Numbered from the stretch's first letter, positions 8,212-17,358 are shown. The stretch is 64,000 nucleotides of DNA from Ga0077555 sp050187415 (GCA_050187415.1 JBFWXN010000009.1:44999-108998), one strand, 5' to 3'. Program-made: numbers and translations. The notes: a model not told the origin generated them from the letters alone.

Positions 8212-9576
8212 CTATGCCATGGCCTTGAGATGCTTTGCCAGCGCTCTCGCCCGGGCTGCGCCGTCGCGCGCCATGTCGGCGCAAAGTCCGGTGTAGGCGA
8301 CCGGATCGATCAATTGGCGAATGCCGTCGCCGTTGAGGTGGGCCGTCACGCGTGGATCGCTGGCCAGCAGCTCCGAGAATGCGCGCCCCTCGACGAACGC
8401 CGCCTGCGCCGCATCGTAGACCACGTCGTGCGCGTGCTGCCGCCCGAGGGTACGCCCCAGCTCCAGCATGACCGCCTCGGCCATGATCAGCCCGCCGCCA
8501 AGATCGAGATTGCGCCGCATTCTCTCTGGATCGAGCACCAGGCCACGCAGGACCTCGCCGAGCCGGCTCAACATGTCGCCCGTCGCGATGCAGGCCCGCG
8601 ATTCGGCCGCATCCATCATCAGCGTCATCGTGCGGTCGGCCTCGTGCTCGGTCTGCATTGCCTCGAGCGCCAGTGGCACCTGGCTGCGCACGTCGGCAGC
8701 GAGCGCAATGATGTCCTGGCAGAGCTTTGGATTGCGCTTCTGCGGCATCGTCGACGAGCCGACGGTCCCGGGCGGCACGGGCTCCTCTACTTCACCGAAC
8801 TCGGTCTTCATCAAGGTGTAGATCTCGCGGCCGATCTTGGCGGACGTCGATGCCAGCATTGCAAGGATGCAGACGTTCTCGGCCAGATGATCTCCAAGGG
8901 CCCGTGACGGAACCCTCATCGATCCGAAACCGAGATGTTTGGCAATACCCGCCTGTACCGGCGGCCCCATTTCGCCCAGCGACGCGAACGTTCCGGCACC
9001 ACCGCCGAGCATCGCGACAAAAATGCGAGGGCCGGCCTGCTCCAGTCGTTGCACGTGGCGTTCGAGTTCGTCGATCCAGACGGCAACCTTGTAGCCGAAC
9101 GTCGCCGGCACCGCGTGCTGCCCATGCGTGCGACCGGGCAGTGCCATGTCCGCGCCTCGCTCCGCGAGGTCCGCCATTGCGGCGAGGACCCCACCGATCT
9201 GGTCGAGGAATATGCGGTGAGACCGTTGCAGCACAAGCAGATCTCCGGTCTGCGTGATGTTTTGCGTCGTCGCGCCCCAATGCACCCAGCCGCCGAACGG
9301 CTCGCCGACGACGCGCGACAACTCCCAGACCAGCGGAACCAGCGTGTGGCCGGTCCGCTGAAAGCCTTCGTGCAAACGCGCCCGGTCCATCAACTCGAGA
9401 CGCGCTCCCTCGGTGATCGCGGCCGCTGCACCTCTCGGAATGATGTCGAGCTCTTCTTGTGCGCGGGCCAGCGCCGCCTCGACATCGAGCCACGCCTGCC
9501 ACCGGCTGTCCTGACTGTAGAGCTTACGGATGCCTGGATCTGAAACCCGCGTCGCGGTCGGCAAGGTGTCACTCAT
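8212..9576 (-). CDS. fumarase/aspartase-superfamily lyase (adenylosuccinate lyase or carboxymuconate cycloisomerase type)
   Basis: A 454-residue homotetrameric-type lyase that eliminates or cyclises across a C-N or C-C bond next to a carboxylate. The superfamily signature is clear (GSSTMPQKRNP around residue 270), as are TTQNITQTGD and GRTHGQHAVP, which carry active-site residues. The ATG at 9576 has AGGAG about 8 bases upstream. It lies 40 bases after the MFS gene on the same strand, so uptake and breakdown are probably linked. The location among CoA-ester enzymes favours a catabolic role (cycloisomerase-like) over purine synthesis, but this is inference. Confidence 0.85.
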   Translation of the reverse strand: MSDTLPTATRVSDPGIRKLYSQDSRWQAWLDVEAALARAQEELDIIPRGAAAAITEGARLELMDRARLHEGFQRTGHTLVPLVWELSRVVGEPFGGWVHWGATTQNITQTGDLLVLQRSHRIFLDQIGGVLAAMADLAERGADMALPGRTHGQHAVPATFGYKVAVWIDELERHVQRLEQAGPRIFVAMLGGGAGTFASLGEMGPPVQAGIAKHLGFGSMRVPSRALGDHLAENVCILAMLASTSAKIGREIYTLMKTEFGEVEEPVPPGTVGSSTMPQKRNPKLCQDIIALAADVRSQVPLALEAMQTEHEADRTMTLMMDAAESRACIATGDMLSRLGEVLRGLVLDPERMRRNLDLGGGLIMAEAVMLELGRTLGRQHAHDVVYDAAQAAFVEGRAFSELLASDPRVTAHLNGDGIRQLIDPVAYTGLCADMARDGAARARALAKHLKAMA

Positions 9577-9616
9577 GTCGGATGCTCCTGCGCGAACGGG
9601 CTGTGACGTCATGCGG

Positions 9617-10870
9617 CTAGCCGGCATTGCCGATCGCATCCCGCTGGATCAGATCGGCCCTCCATGTGACGGCAATCTGCGCCGTGAGCGCAAGGCCGGC
9701 CAGCACGAAGGTGAGCGCGGTAGCGTGGTAGCCGATACGCGGAATCATGCCGCCGGCGATCAACAGGCCGAGCGGCAGGGTGTAGATGGCCAGCATTCTG
9801 ACGCCCATGATGCGGCCGCGGAACCGTTCCTCGGACGTCCTCAGGAGAAGGATCGCCAGCGTCACCATGCTGAAGCTTTGCGCGATGCCCGCCACGACCA
9901 GCAGCCCCATCGCCACCGGCAGGCTGGTCGAGAGCACGAAGCCGAGAATGCACAGGTACCAGACCACGCAGGTCGCCATCATGGTTCGCGCTGGCCGTAC
10001 CCGCGCGCCGAGCACGCTGAGCGTGACCGATCCGATCAAAGCTCCCGAGGCGAAGCTGGCAACGAGGATGCCGAGCCCCTTCTGGTCCAGATGGAATACG
10101 TCGCGCGCGATGTAGGGCATCAGGCCGCCCGTCAACGGGTACGCCGTCAGGTTGACCAGCGCCGCAAGGCTCATGGCCGCCAGCAGCCGCGGGGTTCGCC
10201 AGACGTAGGCGAGCCCTTCCGTCAGGTCACGCCAGGCCGAAACTTGATTGCCGCCGATGACGACTGCGCGCTGCCGTTCGTCACGCGGTTTCCGGTCCAC
10301 CATCAGGATGAGCAGCGCGCCCGCCAGGTAGATCGCGGTGATGGCGATGTAGGCGGGTCCCATTCCGAACGTCGCCATGAAGCCGGCGCCAGCCAGCGCG
10401 CCACCGACGCGTGCCGAGTCCTGTGTCGTCCGCGAAATGGCCATCGCCGCAACCAGATTGCCCGGCGGCACAGTCGCTCCGACGAGTGCGCTCCGCAACC
10501 CGATGTCCGATGGCCGAACCAGCCCCGACAGGGTGGCGACCACGAGCACGAGCCCCGGTTCCAGCCGGTCGGTCAGCGCCAGCGCCAACAGGATCGCAGC
10601 GCATGACGCATACCAAAGCCGCATTACCGCCAGCACGTTGCGCAACCCCACGCGGTCGCCGAGCACACCGAGCAGAGGCGAGATCAACGTTCCGACGAAC
10701 TGCAGCGAGGCGAACACCGTGAGCATCAGTACCGACCCCGTCTCGACCAGCACATACCAGCCGAGGATCAGCGTCTCCATCTCCAGGCCCCAGGCCGTCA
10801 GCAGATCCGCGGGCCATTGATACCGGAAGCTCTTCGTCCGAAAGGGTGCGAGCGCGGGGATACCGCTCAT
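9617..10870 (-). CDS. MFS transporter
   Basis: Integral inner-membrane protein of 417 residues with about 12 hydrophobic segments, of the MFS_3/enterobactin-exporter-like type. The loop between helices 2 and 3 carries GDRVGLRNVLAVMR, close to the MFS motif A, and RGRIMGVR lies in the second half. The ATG at 10870 gives a compact N-terminus before helix 1; an upstream in-frame start at 10942 adds a Pro/Arg-rich stretch. It sits 40 bases upstream of the lyase gene, with which it probably forms an operon. Substrate unknown. Confidence 0.88.
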   Translation of the reverse strand: MSGIPALAPFRTKSFRYQWPADLLTAWGLEMETLILGWYVLVETGSVLMLTVFASLQFVGTLISPLLGVLGDRVGLRNVLAVMRLWYASCAAILLALALTDRLEPGLVLVVATLSGLVRPSDIGLRSALVGATVPPGNLVAAMAISRTTQDSARVGGALAGAGFMATFGMGPAYIAITAIYLAGALLILMVDRKPRDERQRAVVIGGNQVSAWRDLTEGLAYVWRTPRLLAAMSLAALVNLTAYPLTGGLMPYIARDVFHLDQKGLGILVASFASGALIGSVTLSVLGARVRPARTMMATCVVWYLCILGFVLSTSLPVAMGLLVVAGIAQSFSMVTLAILLLRTSEERFRGRIMGVRMLAIYTLPLGLLIAGGMIPRIGYHATALTFVLAGLALTAQIAVTWRADLIQRDAIGNAG

Positions 10871-10982
10871 GCGTGAAACCTGTAGGTGGGGAGGAACCGG
10901 AGCCGCGCGTTGTGCAGGCCGAGACGCGGCCGGCGACTGCAACGACCCGCCGCCGCGCCGGCTGACGGGATGTTGGCGGTCC

Positions 10983-12410
10983 TCACTCGGCCGCGGCCGC
11001 TCGCGCCGCCTGGGGCCATTCCGGACGGTCGCCGCCCAGTTTCGGCGTAGGTCGTATCCAGCGCGCCGGTGTCTCCGAAAATCTCAGCAGCGGCCCGAGA
11101 TGCCGGAGCGGCCCGAGATGAGGCGGATTGGTCTCGATACGGATCTCGTTGAGTTCCGCCGGTGACAAGCCCATGTCGGGGCGGTCGTAGTCGACCTTGC
11201 CCTGCCGGTGGATGAACATGCCTGATTGGCAGAGCGAGACGCGCACGTGGTAGCTGCCGCCGTCCCGCGCCCGACGGGCCAGCGCCAGCATCACGCCGTA
11301 CGCAGCGAGATACCCCGTGGTGTAGTCGCACGCGGCAGCCGGCAGCAGGTGCGGACGCTCGGGATTATTGTCGTGGCAAATGCCGGTCATAGTTTGCGCC
11401 ACCTGTTCCCACCCGCCGCGATGGCTGAACGGCCCGTCCGCTCCATAGCAGCTGATCGATGTGTAGATGATGCCGGGCCGAATTCGCGCAAGATCCTCGG
11501 GGCCGAACCCGAGCGCGCCGATCATGCCCGGCCGGTAGCCCTGAGAGAAGACGTCGGCACGTCTCGCCAGCTCTTTCAGCCGACCTGCATCCTCGGCCGT
11601 CGCAAGATCGAGGAAGCAGCTGCGCTTGCCGTGGCTCGTATCGATCACGTGCTCGGGGATTTGCGGCAACCGCTCGGCGGTGACCATCAGCACCTCGGCG
11701 CCGTTCTCGGCGAGCGTGCGCGCGCAAACCGGCCCGGCCAGTATGCGTGTCAGGTCGAGCACTCTGATACCCGAGAGTGGGCGGTCGCCGGCCGGCAGCG
11801 GCTCGGGATCGCTGTCGTCGATCTTGATCACCTCGACGATCGGCTTCTGTGCCAGCACCTGGCCGTGCGGCGTTGCCAGCCACTCGGCGTTGCTGCGTAC
11901 CATCCCGCCGCAGACCCGGATCTCGTCGATCGCCGCTTCGAGGTCGAGCGCATTCCAGGTCGCGACGGCCTTGCCCACAGCCTCGGGCGTCGGCTCGGTC
12001 AGACCGAGCAAGCGCGACATGCGCGCCTTGAGGTTCGGCAGGCCGAAGTGGGGAAGCACGAACCGCCCGTCCTTGGTCGGCCATGGCTGTGTGATCGCCC
12101 GCATCGCCTCGTGCTCGGGATTGACCACGTCGCGGAATACGCCGTTCGCATCGGGACGCTGCAGGTAGGACGAACTCTTCAGCCCCGCCGCCGCGTGCCG
12201 GACGTCGATCGACGCCTTCTGCCGCCGGCCCGTTCGCAGCTCCCACAGATCATTGACCGCCACGCCGACGCCGGCCAGCACGGCCGCGCACGTATCGCCA
12301 ATCCGGAAGCGGGTCGAGAGCACGGGGTCGCCGCCGGCGATCGTGACCTCGCCAGCGGCCGGCATCCCTAGACCGCGCGCTGCCATCACCTCCTCGAATG
12401 CCGTCGCCAT
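10983..12410 (-). CDS. class III (CaiB/BaiF) CoA-transferase with unusual domain order
   Basis: Formyl-CoA-transferase-family protein of 475 residues. The usual N-terminal Rossmann motif (LSGIRVLDLTRILAGP) is found only near residue 215, followed by GADGPF and TGYLAAYGVM. Residues 1-205 instead resemble the second half of a family module (AAVLAGVGVAVNDLWELRTG, then a WLATPHGQ segment). The protein therefore looks like second half plus first half. The ATG at 12410 has GGAGG upstream. It lies 112 bases upstream of the MFS gene on the same strand and is divergent from the isoaspartyl peptidase. It probably moves CoA between short acids; substrates unknown. Confidence 0.85.
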   Translation of the reverse strand: MATAFEEVMAARGLGMPAAGEVTIAGGDPVLSTRFRIGDTCAAVLAGVGVAVNDLWELRTGRRQKASIDVRHAAAGLKSSSYLQRPDANGVFRDVVNPEHEAMRAITQPWPTKDGRFVLPHFGLPNLKARMSRLLGLTEPTPEAVGKAVATWNALDLEAAIDEIRVCGGMVRSNAEWLATPHGQVLAQKPIVEVIKIDDSDPEPLPAGDRPLSGIRVLDLTRILAGPVCARTLAENGAEVLMVTAERLPQIPEHVIDTSHGKRSCFLDLATAEDAGRLKELARRADVFSQGYRPGMIGALGFGPEDLARIRPGIIYTSISCYGADGPFSHRGGWEQVAQTMTGICHDNNPERPHLLPAAACDYTTGYLAAYGVMLALARRARDGGSYHVRVSLCQSGMFIHRQGKVDYDRPDMGLSPAELNEIRIETNPPHLGPLRHLGPLLRFSETPARWIRPTPKLGGDRPEWPQAARAAAAE

Positions 12411-12572
12411 TATGCGTTCCTCCGAGTTTGTTATCGCTCGATCATGCCCTCGGCCGTGCGGTAGGTCTATGCTTCCCTCCAGCCCTTCCGCAGAAAGCAC
12501 GTCCGGCCAGCCGGCTCGACAGCCGGTCGACCCCGCCCGATGATGGGGCCAAACGCATTTCGAGGCCCAAAT

Positions 12573-13565
12573 ATGAGCAATACCAACCTGGCCCGCCCCG
12601 AGCCTGTGCTCGCTGTCCACGGTGGCGCCGGGACGATCCTGCGCTCGACCATGACGGCCAATATGGAGCGCGCCTATCGCGACGGGCTGGCAGCCGCGCT
12701 GCGGGCCGGCGGCGCCGTGCTGACATCGGGCGGGACGGCCATCGAGGCGGTCGTGGCCGCCGTCGCATCGCTGGAAGACTGTCCGCTCTTCAACGCGGGC
12801 CGCGGCGCCGTCTTCACCAGCGACGGCCGCATCGAGCACGACGCCTCGATCATGGACGGCGCCACGCGCAGCGCCGGTGCTGTGGCAGGTGTGACGCGCC
12901 TGCGCAACCCGATCCAGGCCGCGCGCGCCGTCATGATCGGGACCCGGCATGTGATGCTGATCGGCCAAGGCGCCGAGACCTTCGCCGAGGCGGCCGGCCT
13001 CGAAATGGTCGATCCGTCCTACTTCCATACACCAGAGCGTTGGGCGCAGCTCGAGCGAGCCCGGGCCGAGGGTCGCCTCGAACTCGATCACGACGGCACC
13101 TCTCGGGCGGCAAACCGCAACGCGGACGACAAATTCGGCACCGTCGGCGCCGTTGCCCGCGACCGCTTCGGCAATCTCGCCGCGGCGACCTCCACGGGTG
13201 GCCTCACCAACAAACAGTGGGGCAGGGTCGGCGACACCCCGATCATCGGGGCCGGAACCTGGGCCGAGAACGCCACTGCGGCCGTCTCCGGCACAGGCCT
13301 CGGCGAAGCCTTCATGCGCGCCTGCGCTGCCCACGAGGTCGCCGCGCTGATGAAATACAAGGGTCTTTCCCTCGACGCCGCCGTCGCCGAGGTCGCGACC
13401 GTCACCGTGCCGGCCAATGGCGGCACCGGCGGCCTGATCGCCGTCGATGCAACTGGGAGCGTCGCCATGCACTTCTCGACCGCGGGCATGTATTGCGGGG
13501 TCGTGCGGGGCGGCGGCGAGCCTGAGGTGCAAATATACGAAAGCGATGAGGCAAGCGCTTCGTGA
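12573..13565 (+). CDS. isoaspartyl peptidase/L-asparaginase (Ntn hydrolase)
   Basis: Plant-type asparaginase of 330 residues that hydrolyses isoaspartyl dipeptides and L-asparagine after self-cleavage. It starts with the conserved AVHGGAGT strand; the autocleavage site is in DDKFGTVGAVA, where Thr becomes the new N-terminal nucleophile; the substrate-binding region GRVGDTPIIGAG follows. Upstream in-frame ATG codons at 12540 and 12543 are possible, but the ATG at 12573 is closer to family starts. Its last 4 bases overlap the next gene (GTGA), which implies coupling. Confidence 0.9.
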   Translation: MSNTNLARPEPVLAVHGGAGTILRSTMTANMERAYRDGLAAALRAGGAVLTSGGTAIEAVVAAVASLEDCPLFNAGRGAVFTSDGRIEHDASIMDGATRSAGAVAGVTRLRNPIQAARAVMIGTRHVMLIGQGAETFAEAAGLEMVDPSYFHTPERWAQLERARAEGRLELDHDGTSRAANRNADDKFGTVGAVARDRFGNLAAATSTGGLTNKQWGRVGDTPIIGAGTWAENATAAVSGTGLGEAFMRACAAHEVAALMKYKGLSLDAAVAEVATVTVPANGGTGGLIAVDATGSVAMHFSTAGMYCGVVRGGGEPEVQIYESDEASAS

Positions 13566-13906
13566 GCCGGGAGCTCATCAATTCGATCTGCGGCACGTTT
13601 CCCGGTGCCGAGGTGTCGGATCCCTGGGGCGGCGGCCACGACGCGTGGAAGGTGCGTGGCAAGATGTTCGCATGCATCGGCGCCGAGCTGCTGGGCGTCT
13701 CCGTCAAGACCGAGAGCATCGAGATGGCGGCCATGCTGATCGAGGCCGGCGTCGGCGTCAGGGCGCCATATTTCCATCGCTCCTGGATCAAGCTTCCTTT
13801 TGAGACCGCCGAGGACGAATTGCAGCATCGGCTGATGCAGTCCTATCGCCTGGTCCGATCCGGCCTCAGCAAGAAGGCGCAGGCAGCGCTTGCGCCCTTC
13901 CCGTGA
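13562..13906 (+). CDS. MmcQ/YjbR family protein
   Basis: A 114-residue CyaY-like-fold protein of the MmcQ/YjbR (DUF419) family, described as possible DNA-binding proteins; biochemical role unclear. Family features seen: a GTFPGAEVSDPWGGGHDAWKVRGKMFA opening region (split by the acidic/aromatic conserved positions), a central VSVKTES strand and a RSWIKLPF strand near the end. Starts with GTG inside the stop of the isoaspartyl peptidase gene, so the two are co-translated. Confidence 0.83.
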   Translation: MSRELINSICGTFPGAEVSDPWGGGHDAWKVRGKMFACIGAELLGVSVKTESIEMAAMLIEAGVGVRAPYFHRSWIKLPFETAEDELQHRLMQSYRLVRSGLSKKAQAALAPFP

Positions 13907-14020
13907 CGATCAGGAATGCTGCCCCCCATAACGGTCCGGGAACCATCCCGGTTGCCCCCGGCACCGCCCCTGTGCCTATGATTGGCCGGTCGACAAAAAC
14001 GGGTGGAGCAGCGGGAACAG

Positions 14021-14776
14021 ATGGCCAGCGTCGAATGGAAAGCCGAAGGCGCGGTTAGAACCGTGCTGCTGAACCGGCCGGAAAAGCGCAATGCGCTCGA
14101 TGGCGAGACCATGCAGCAGATGCAGGCCGTGTTCGAGACGCCCCCTGGCCCAGACGAGCGCGTGGCCGTGATCCGCGGCGCCGGCCCGGTCTTCTGCGCC
14201 GGCCTCGACCTCAAATGGCGGCGCAACAATCCCGAGGGTGAGTCCGGCATCGAGCACATGTTGCACGCCATCGAGATGTATCCCTTGCCGGTGGTTGGCA
14301 TCGTGCACGGCGATGCCATTGCGGGCGGCAACGAGCTGGCGCTGCATTGCGACATCGTCGTGGCCTCGAAGGCGGCAAGGTTCGGCATGTCGCTGGCGCA
14401 GGTCGGGCTCGCCCCGAGCTGGTTCCTGGCCAAAAAGATCCTCGAGGTCGCAAACCCGGTGATCGCCAAGAAGATCCTTTTGCTGGGCGACCCCCTCCCT
14501 GCCGAGGATTTCTACAAACTGGGCCTCATCTCGCATCTGGCCGAGCCTGCCGAACTCGAGACGACCGCCGCTGCTGTCATCGAGCGCCTCGCCGACAACG
14601 CGCCGCTGTCCCTCAAGGCGATGAAGGCGCTGATCACCCGCGAGATGCAGTTCCGCGACAATATCCCCCACGAGGACGTGGACGCTCTGGTCGAGAAGGC
14701 TCGCACCTCCAAGGACGGCCAGGAAGGCATGCGCGCGCGCCTCGAGAAGCGCAAGGCCGCCTTCAAGGGAGAATAG
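14021..14776 (+). CDS. enoyl-CoA hydratase/isomerase family protein
   Basis: Crotonase-superfamily protein of 251 residues that polarises the thioester of an acyl-CoA. NRPEKRNALDG is the N-terminal CoA-binding motif, AGPVFCAGLDLK the first oxyanion-hole loop, and GDAIAGGNELALHCDIVVAS the second. The acid at the hydratase Glu position is not obvious from the sequence, so hydratase, isomerase or another reaction is possible. ATG at 14021 has GGGAACAG upstream. It begins a plus-strand run with two small unknown genes and an acyl-CoA dehydrogenase, suggesting a beta-oxidation-type operon. Confidence 0.88.
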   Translation: MASVEWKAEGAVRTVLLNRPEKRNALDGETMQQMQAVFETPPGPDERVAVIRGAGPVFCAGLDLKWRRNNPEGESGIEHMLHAIEMYPLPVVGIVHGDAIAGGNELALHCDIVVASKAARFGMSLAQVGLAPSWFLAKKILEVANPVIAKKILLLGDPLPAEDFYKLGLISHLAEPAELETTAAAVIERLADNAPLSLKAMKALITREMQFRDNIPHEDVDALVEKARTSKDGQEGMRARLEKRKAAFKGE

Positions 14777-14778
14777 CG

Positions 14779-15063
14779 GTGCCGGCCCTGCTGCTGACAC
14801 TGGTTGCGCGGGTGCCGCCTGAAGGTGTCGCCGACTTTCGAGCCTACGAGGAGGCGGTGCTTCCCCTGCTGTGCAAGTACGGTGGAGCACTGGAGCGGCG
14901 CTTGCGCAATGCCGACGGTACCGTCGAGATTCACGTCGTGCGTTTTGCCGCCCGTCCGGACTTCGAGCGGTTTCGCGCGGACCCGGATCGGCTTGCCGCC
15001 GCACCACTGCTGAAAAGGTCCGAAGCGGTCATCGAGCTGATGGAGCTGCACGATGTCGACTAG
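14779..15063 (+). CDS. small protein of unknown function, possible dimeric alpha/beta-barrel
   Basis: A 94-residue protein starting with GTG two bases after the enoyl-CoA hydratase stop, so very probably co-transcribed. It opens with a hydrophobic strand (PALLLTLVARV), has a helix with FRAYEEAVLPLL, then a strand IHVVRF, a second helix and a last strand AVIELMEL. This beta-alpha-beta pattern with FERFRADPDRL resembles the ferredoxin-like DUF1330/ABM fold, but I cannot name a family with certainty. No catalytic motif recognised. Confidence 0.6.
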   Translation: MPALLLTLVARVPPEGVADFRAYEEAVLPLLCKYGGALERRLRNADGTVEIHVVRFAARPDFERFRADPDRLAAAPLLKRSEAVIELMELHDVD

Positions 15064-15078
15064 AGAGGAGGATCGGCG

Positions 15079-15417
15079 ATGGCCATCCGTATGACCAAGC
15101 CCTGGGCTGCACTGACGCCCGACAACGTCAAAAAGCTTCCGGGCCAGCTCGGCGTCTTCCAACTCGCCGACGAAGCCGGCAATGTGGTCTTCATTGGGTT
15201 CGCGGGCGGCCGTTCCCTGTTTGGCGTCCGCAGCGAGCTGGAGAAGGCCGTTGCCGAGCCGCCATCGGCTGCAACGCAGTTCCGCGTCGAAATCAATCAG
15301 CAGTACACCACACGCTACCAGGAGCTGCTGATGCTGCACGTACACGACCACGGAGACGTGCCGGCAGGTAATGTCGGCAAGCCCTTGCCGCGCCTCGGCC
15401 GCCTGAGTCCGGCCTGA
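15079..15417 (+). CDS. small protein of unknown function, weak GIY-YIG-like pattern
   Basis: A 112-residue protein whose ATG follows AGAGAGGAGGATCGGCG, a strong ribosome binding site. The region LPGQLGVFQLADEAGNVVFI followed by GFAGGRSLFGVRSELEKA has the strand-strand-G-x-A-helix order of small GIY-YIG-type domains, but the catalytic Tyr/Arg/Glu set is not all present, so nuclease activity is not claimed. It is 15 bases after the preceding small gene and 78 before the acyl-CoA dehydrogenase, hence probably in that operon. Confidence 0.62.
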   Translation: MAIRMTKPWAALTPDNVKKLPGQLGVFQLADEAGNVVFIGFAGGRSLFGVRSELEKAVAEPPSAATQFRVEINQQYTTRYQELLMLHVHDHGDVPAGNVGKPLPRLGRLSPA

Positions 15418-15495
15418 CTCGGCCCCCCGAGGGGAGCTCCGGCTCACGACGCAGCAAACCATGGTCCTCAAGAAACGATCCCAGGAACAGGTCTC

Positions 15496-16662
15496 ATGAA
15501 CTTTGAACCCTCGGAAGAGCAGAAAGCCATCGTCGCTCAGGTCCGCCGTTTCGTGCGGGAGGAGATCGTGCCGCTCGAGGACAAGCTCGATCCCGACGCT
15601 AGCGAGCTGCCTGAGGACGAGCGATCGCGTCTGGTCGCCAAGGTCAAGGCGATGGGCCTTTACGGCCTCGACATTCCGGCAGAATTCGGCGGTCCCGGGA
15701 TCGACATGTCGACGCGAGTACTGCTTGCGATCGAGATGGGCCAGCACCGCGCCGGGCTCTACGTGCCGTGCTACGGTGTCTTCGGCGCGGCCGGTCTCGC
15801 CCAGCTCTACGAGGCAACGGACGAGCAGAAAGAAAAGTACCTCCATCCGATGCTGCGCGGCGAAAAGCGCGCGTTCTTCGGCCTGACCGAGCCATCGGGC
15901 GGTTCCGATCCTGCTCGCGCCATCCGTACGCGCGCTGCGAAGACGAACGAGGGCTGGACGATCAACGGCTCCAAGGTGTTCATCTCGGGAGCCGACAAGG
16001 CCGACTTCGGCCTCGTTTTCGCGCGCACCGATCCCGAGAAGGGACGGGGAGGCGTCACCTGCTTCATTGTCGAGACGAACTGGCCGGGCTTCCACGTCCG
16101 CCGGGTCGTGCACACACTTCGCTCGTCCCACTATGCGACCGAATTGGCCTTCGAAGACCTCAAGGTTCCGCACTCGGCCGTGCTCGGCGAGGTCAACAAG
16201 GGCTTCGCCATCGCCAACGAGCGACTGTCGCGCCAGCGCATCCCCTATGCGGCGCAGTGCCTCGCGCCGGCCTACAAGGCGCACGAGATGGCCATCGATT
16301 ACGCCAAGCAGCGCGAGACGTTCGGCGCCAAACTCGCCTCCCGCCAAGCCATTCAATGGATGCTGGTCGACAACGAGATCGACCTGCGCCAGGCGACACT
16401 CATGTGTCTCGCGGCGGCAGGCAAGTGCGATGCCGGCGAGCCGTTCCGCATGGAGGCAGGCCTCGCCAAGCTTGTTGCGTCCGAGGGGGCCGGCCGCGTC
16501 GTCGATCGGTCCATGCAGATCTTCGGCGGCTACGGCATGACCAAGGACTTTCCGTTCGAGCGCTGGTATCGCGAGTTGCGCATTCGTCGCGTTGGCGAGG
16601 GCCCGAACGAAGTGCAGCGGCACGTCGTGGCCCGCGATCTGCTCGGGGAGTCGCTCCGCTAA
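15496..16662 (+). CDS. acyl-CoA dehydrogenase
   Basis: FAD-dependent acyl-CoA dehydrogenase of 388 residues, catalysing alpha,beta-desaturation of an acyl-CoA and passing electrons to ETF. N-terminal helical domain, then FFGLTEPSGGSD (FAD-binding signature), the middle beta domain with KVFISGA, and the C-terminal helical domain with QIFGGYGMTKDFPFERWYRE and the RVGEGPNEVQ segment near the usual catalytic Glu. ATG at 15496 fits the family start. It lies downstream of an enoyl-CoA hydratase, consistent with a beta-oxidation-like route; chain length or branching of the substrate cannot be read. Confidence 0.92.
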   Translation: MNFEPSEEQKAIVAQVRRFVREEIVPLEDKLDPDASELPEDERSRLVAKVKAMGLYGLDIPAEFGGPGIDMSTRVLLAIEMGQHRAGLYVPCYGVFGAAGLAQLYEATDEQKEKYLHPMLRGEKRAFFGLTEPSGGSDPARAIRTRAAKTNEGWTINGSKVFISGADKADFGLVFARTDPEKGRGGVTCFIVETNWPGFHVRRVVHTLRSSHYATELAFEDLKVPHSAVLGEVNKGFAIANERLSRQRIPYAAQCLAPAYKAHEMAIDYAKQRETFGAKLASRQAIQWMLVDNEIDLRQATLMCLAAAGKCDAGEPFRMEAGLAKLVASEGAGRVVDRSMQIFGGYGMTKDFPFERWYRELRIRRVGEGPNEVQRHVVARDLLGESLR

Positions 16663-17358
16663 CTTTGGACCTTGCGCACCGGCCACCGACGCCCGTTCAC
16701 GCGGACATTCCGCCCAAGGCACGTCGTTCCCGTAGCGTGGCCACGGGCACAAGGCTGCACCGAGCCCACCAGAATCGGATCTCCTGCAATGCAAGCGGCG
16801 CATTGCTCAGGCCATTGAATACTTTGGTTTTCAGAGCACTTAGTACGATGGAGAGTATCGCGTTTTCGAGAGTGGTCCGATGAGTTCCAAAGTAGACACA
16901 AGCCGGCGACCGGCCCTCGGCTCGGCTGCCTGCCACGCAAGGGCTGCCCTTCTGGGGTTGGCCGTTCTACTCGCCATCGCCTTGGTCACGGCCTTGTCGG
17001 GGCCGGGTGACGCTGCCTTGAGCGGTGCGGCGACCGTCGTCGCCGACCAGTAAGGCGGTTCAAGCCTGCCGCTCCCGTTGAGAGCGACAATGTCGGTCCC
17101 CACCGGACGATCTGGGACCTGCCGTGCCAGGGCGGCGATGATTGCGTCCGGCTGACGCCCGGGGATGCGCTCCCCTTGAAATTCTTCCGTCATGGCATCG
17201 CGCATCGCGCGCGGGCAGGTCGAGGGCTGCACTCATGCTGCGAGCCCAGGCGCGACGTGGTATGACGCTGCCAAAGCGATGCCGGGCTGGCAGCGGAATT
17301 GTTCGCCAGCACTGAGGATGGCTCAACGAACAAAGTGTGCAAACGAAAGGTCCGGGAG
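16663..17358. other. gene-poor stretch
   Basis: About 700 bases between the acyl-CoA dehydrogenase and methyltransferase genes. The minus-strand frames here (longest 130 residues) have no recognisable family and Arg/Ala/Pro-rich composition typical of shadow frames. The only plausible gene is a 57-codon plus-strand frame at 16880. The segment CATTGAATACTTTGG near 16813 is less GC-rich than its surroundings and may hold a promoter. Confidence 0.4.
16880..17053 (+). CDS. possible small single-pass membrane peptide
   Basis: A 57-residue frame with a basic N-terminus (SSKVDTSRRPALG) followed by one strongly hydrophobic segment around residues 22-42 (ALLGLAVLLAIALV) and a short tail. The ribosome binding site (CGAGAGTGG) is modest. 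No family recognised, and overlapping frames exist on the other strand, so it may not be real. Confidence 0.3.
   Translation: MSSKVDTSRRPALGSAACHARAALLGLAVLLAIALVTALSGPGDAALSGAATVVADQ

Noticed and set aside
10983..13532. 849-codon minus-strand open frame
   Set aside because: Only the part from 12410 is the CoA-transferase. The rest is antisense to the isoaspartyl peptidase and has no family features.
14512..16803. 763-codon minus-strand open frame
   Set aside because: Antisense to the enoyl-CoA hydratase and acyl-CoA dehydrogenase, whose family motifs are complete. High GC gives long antisense frames.
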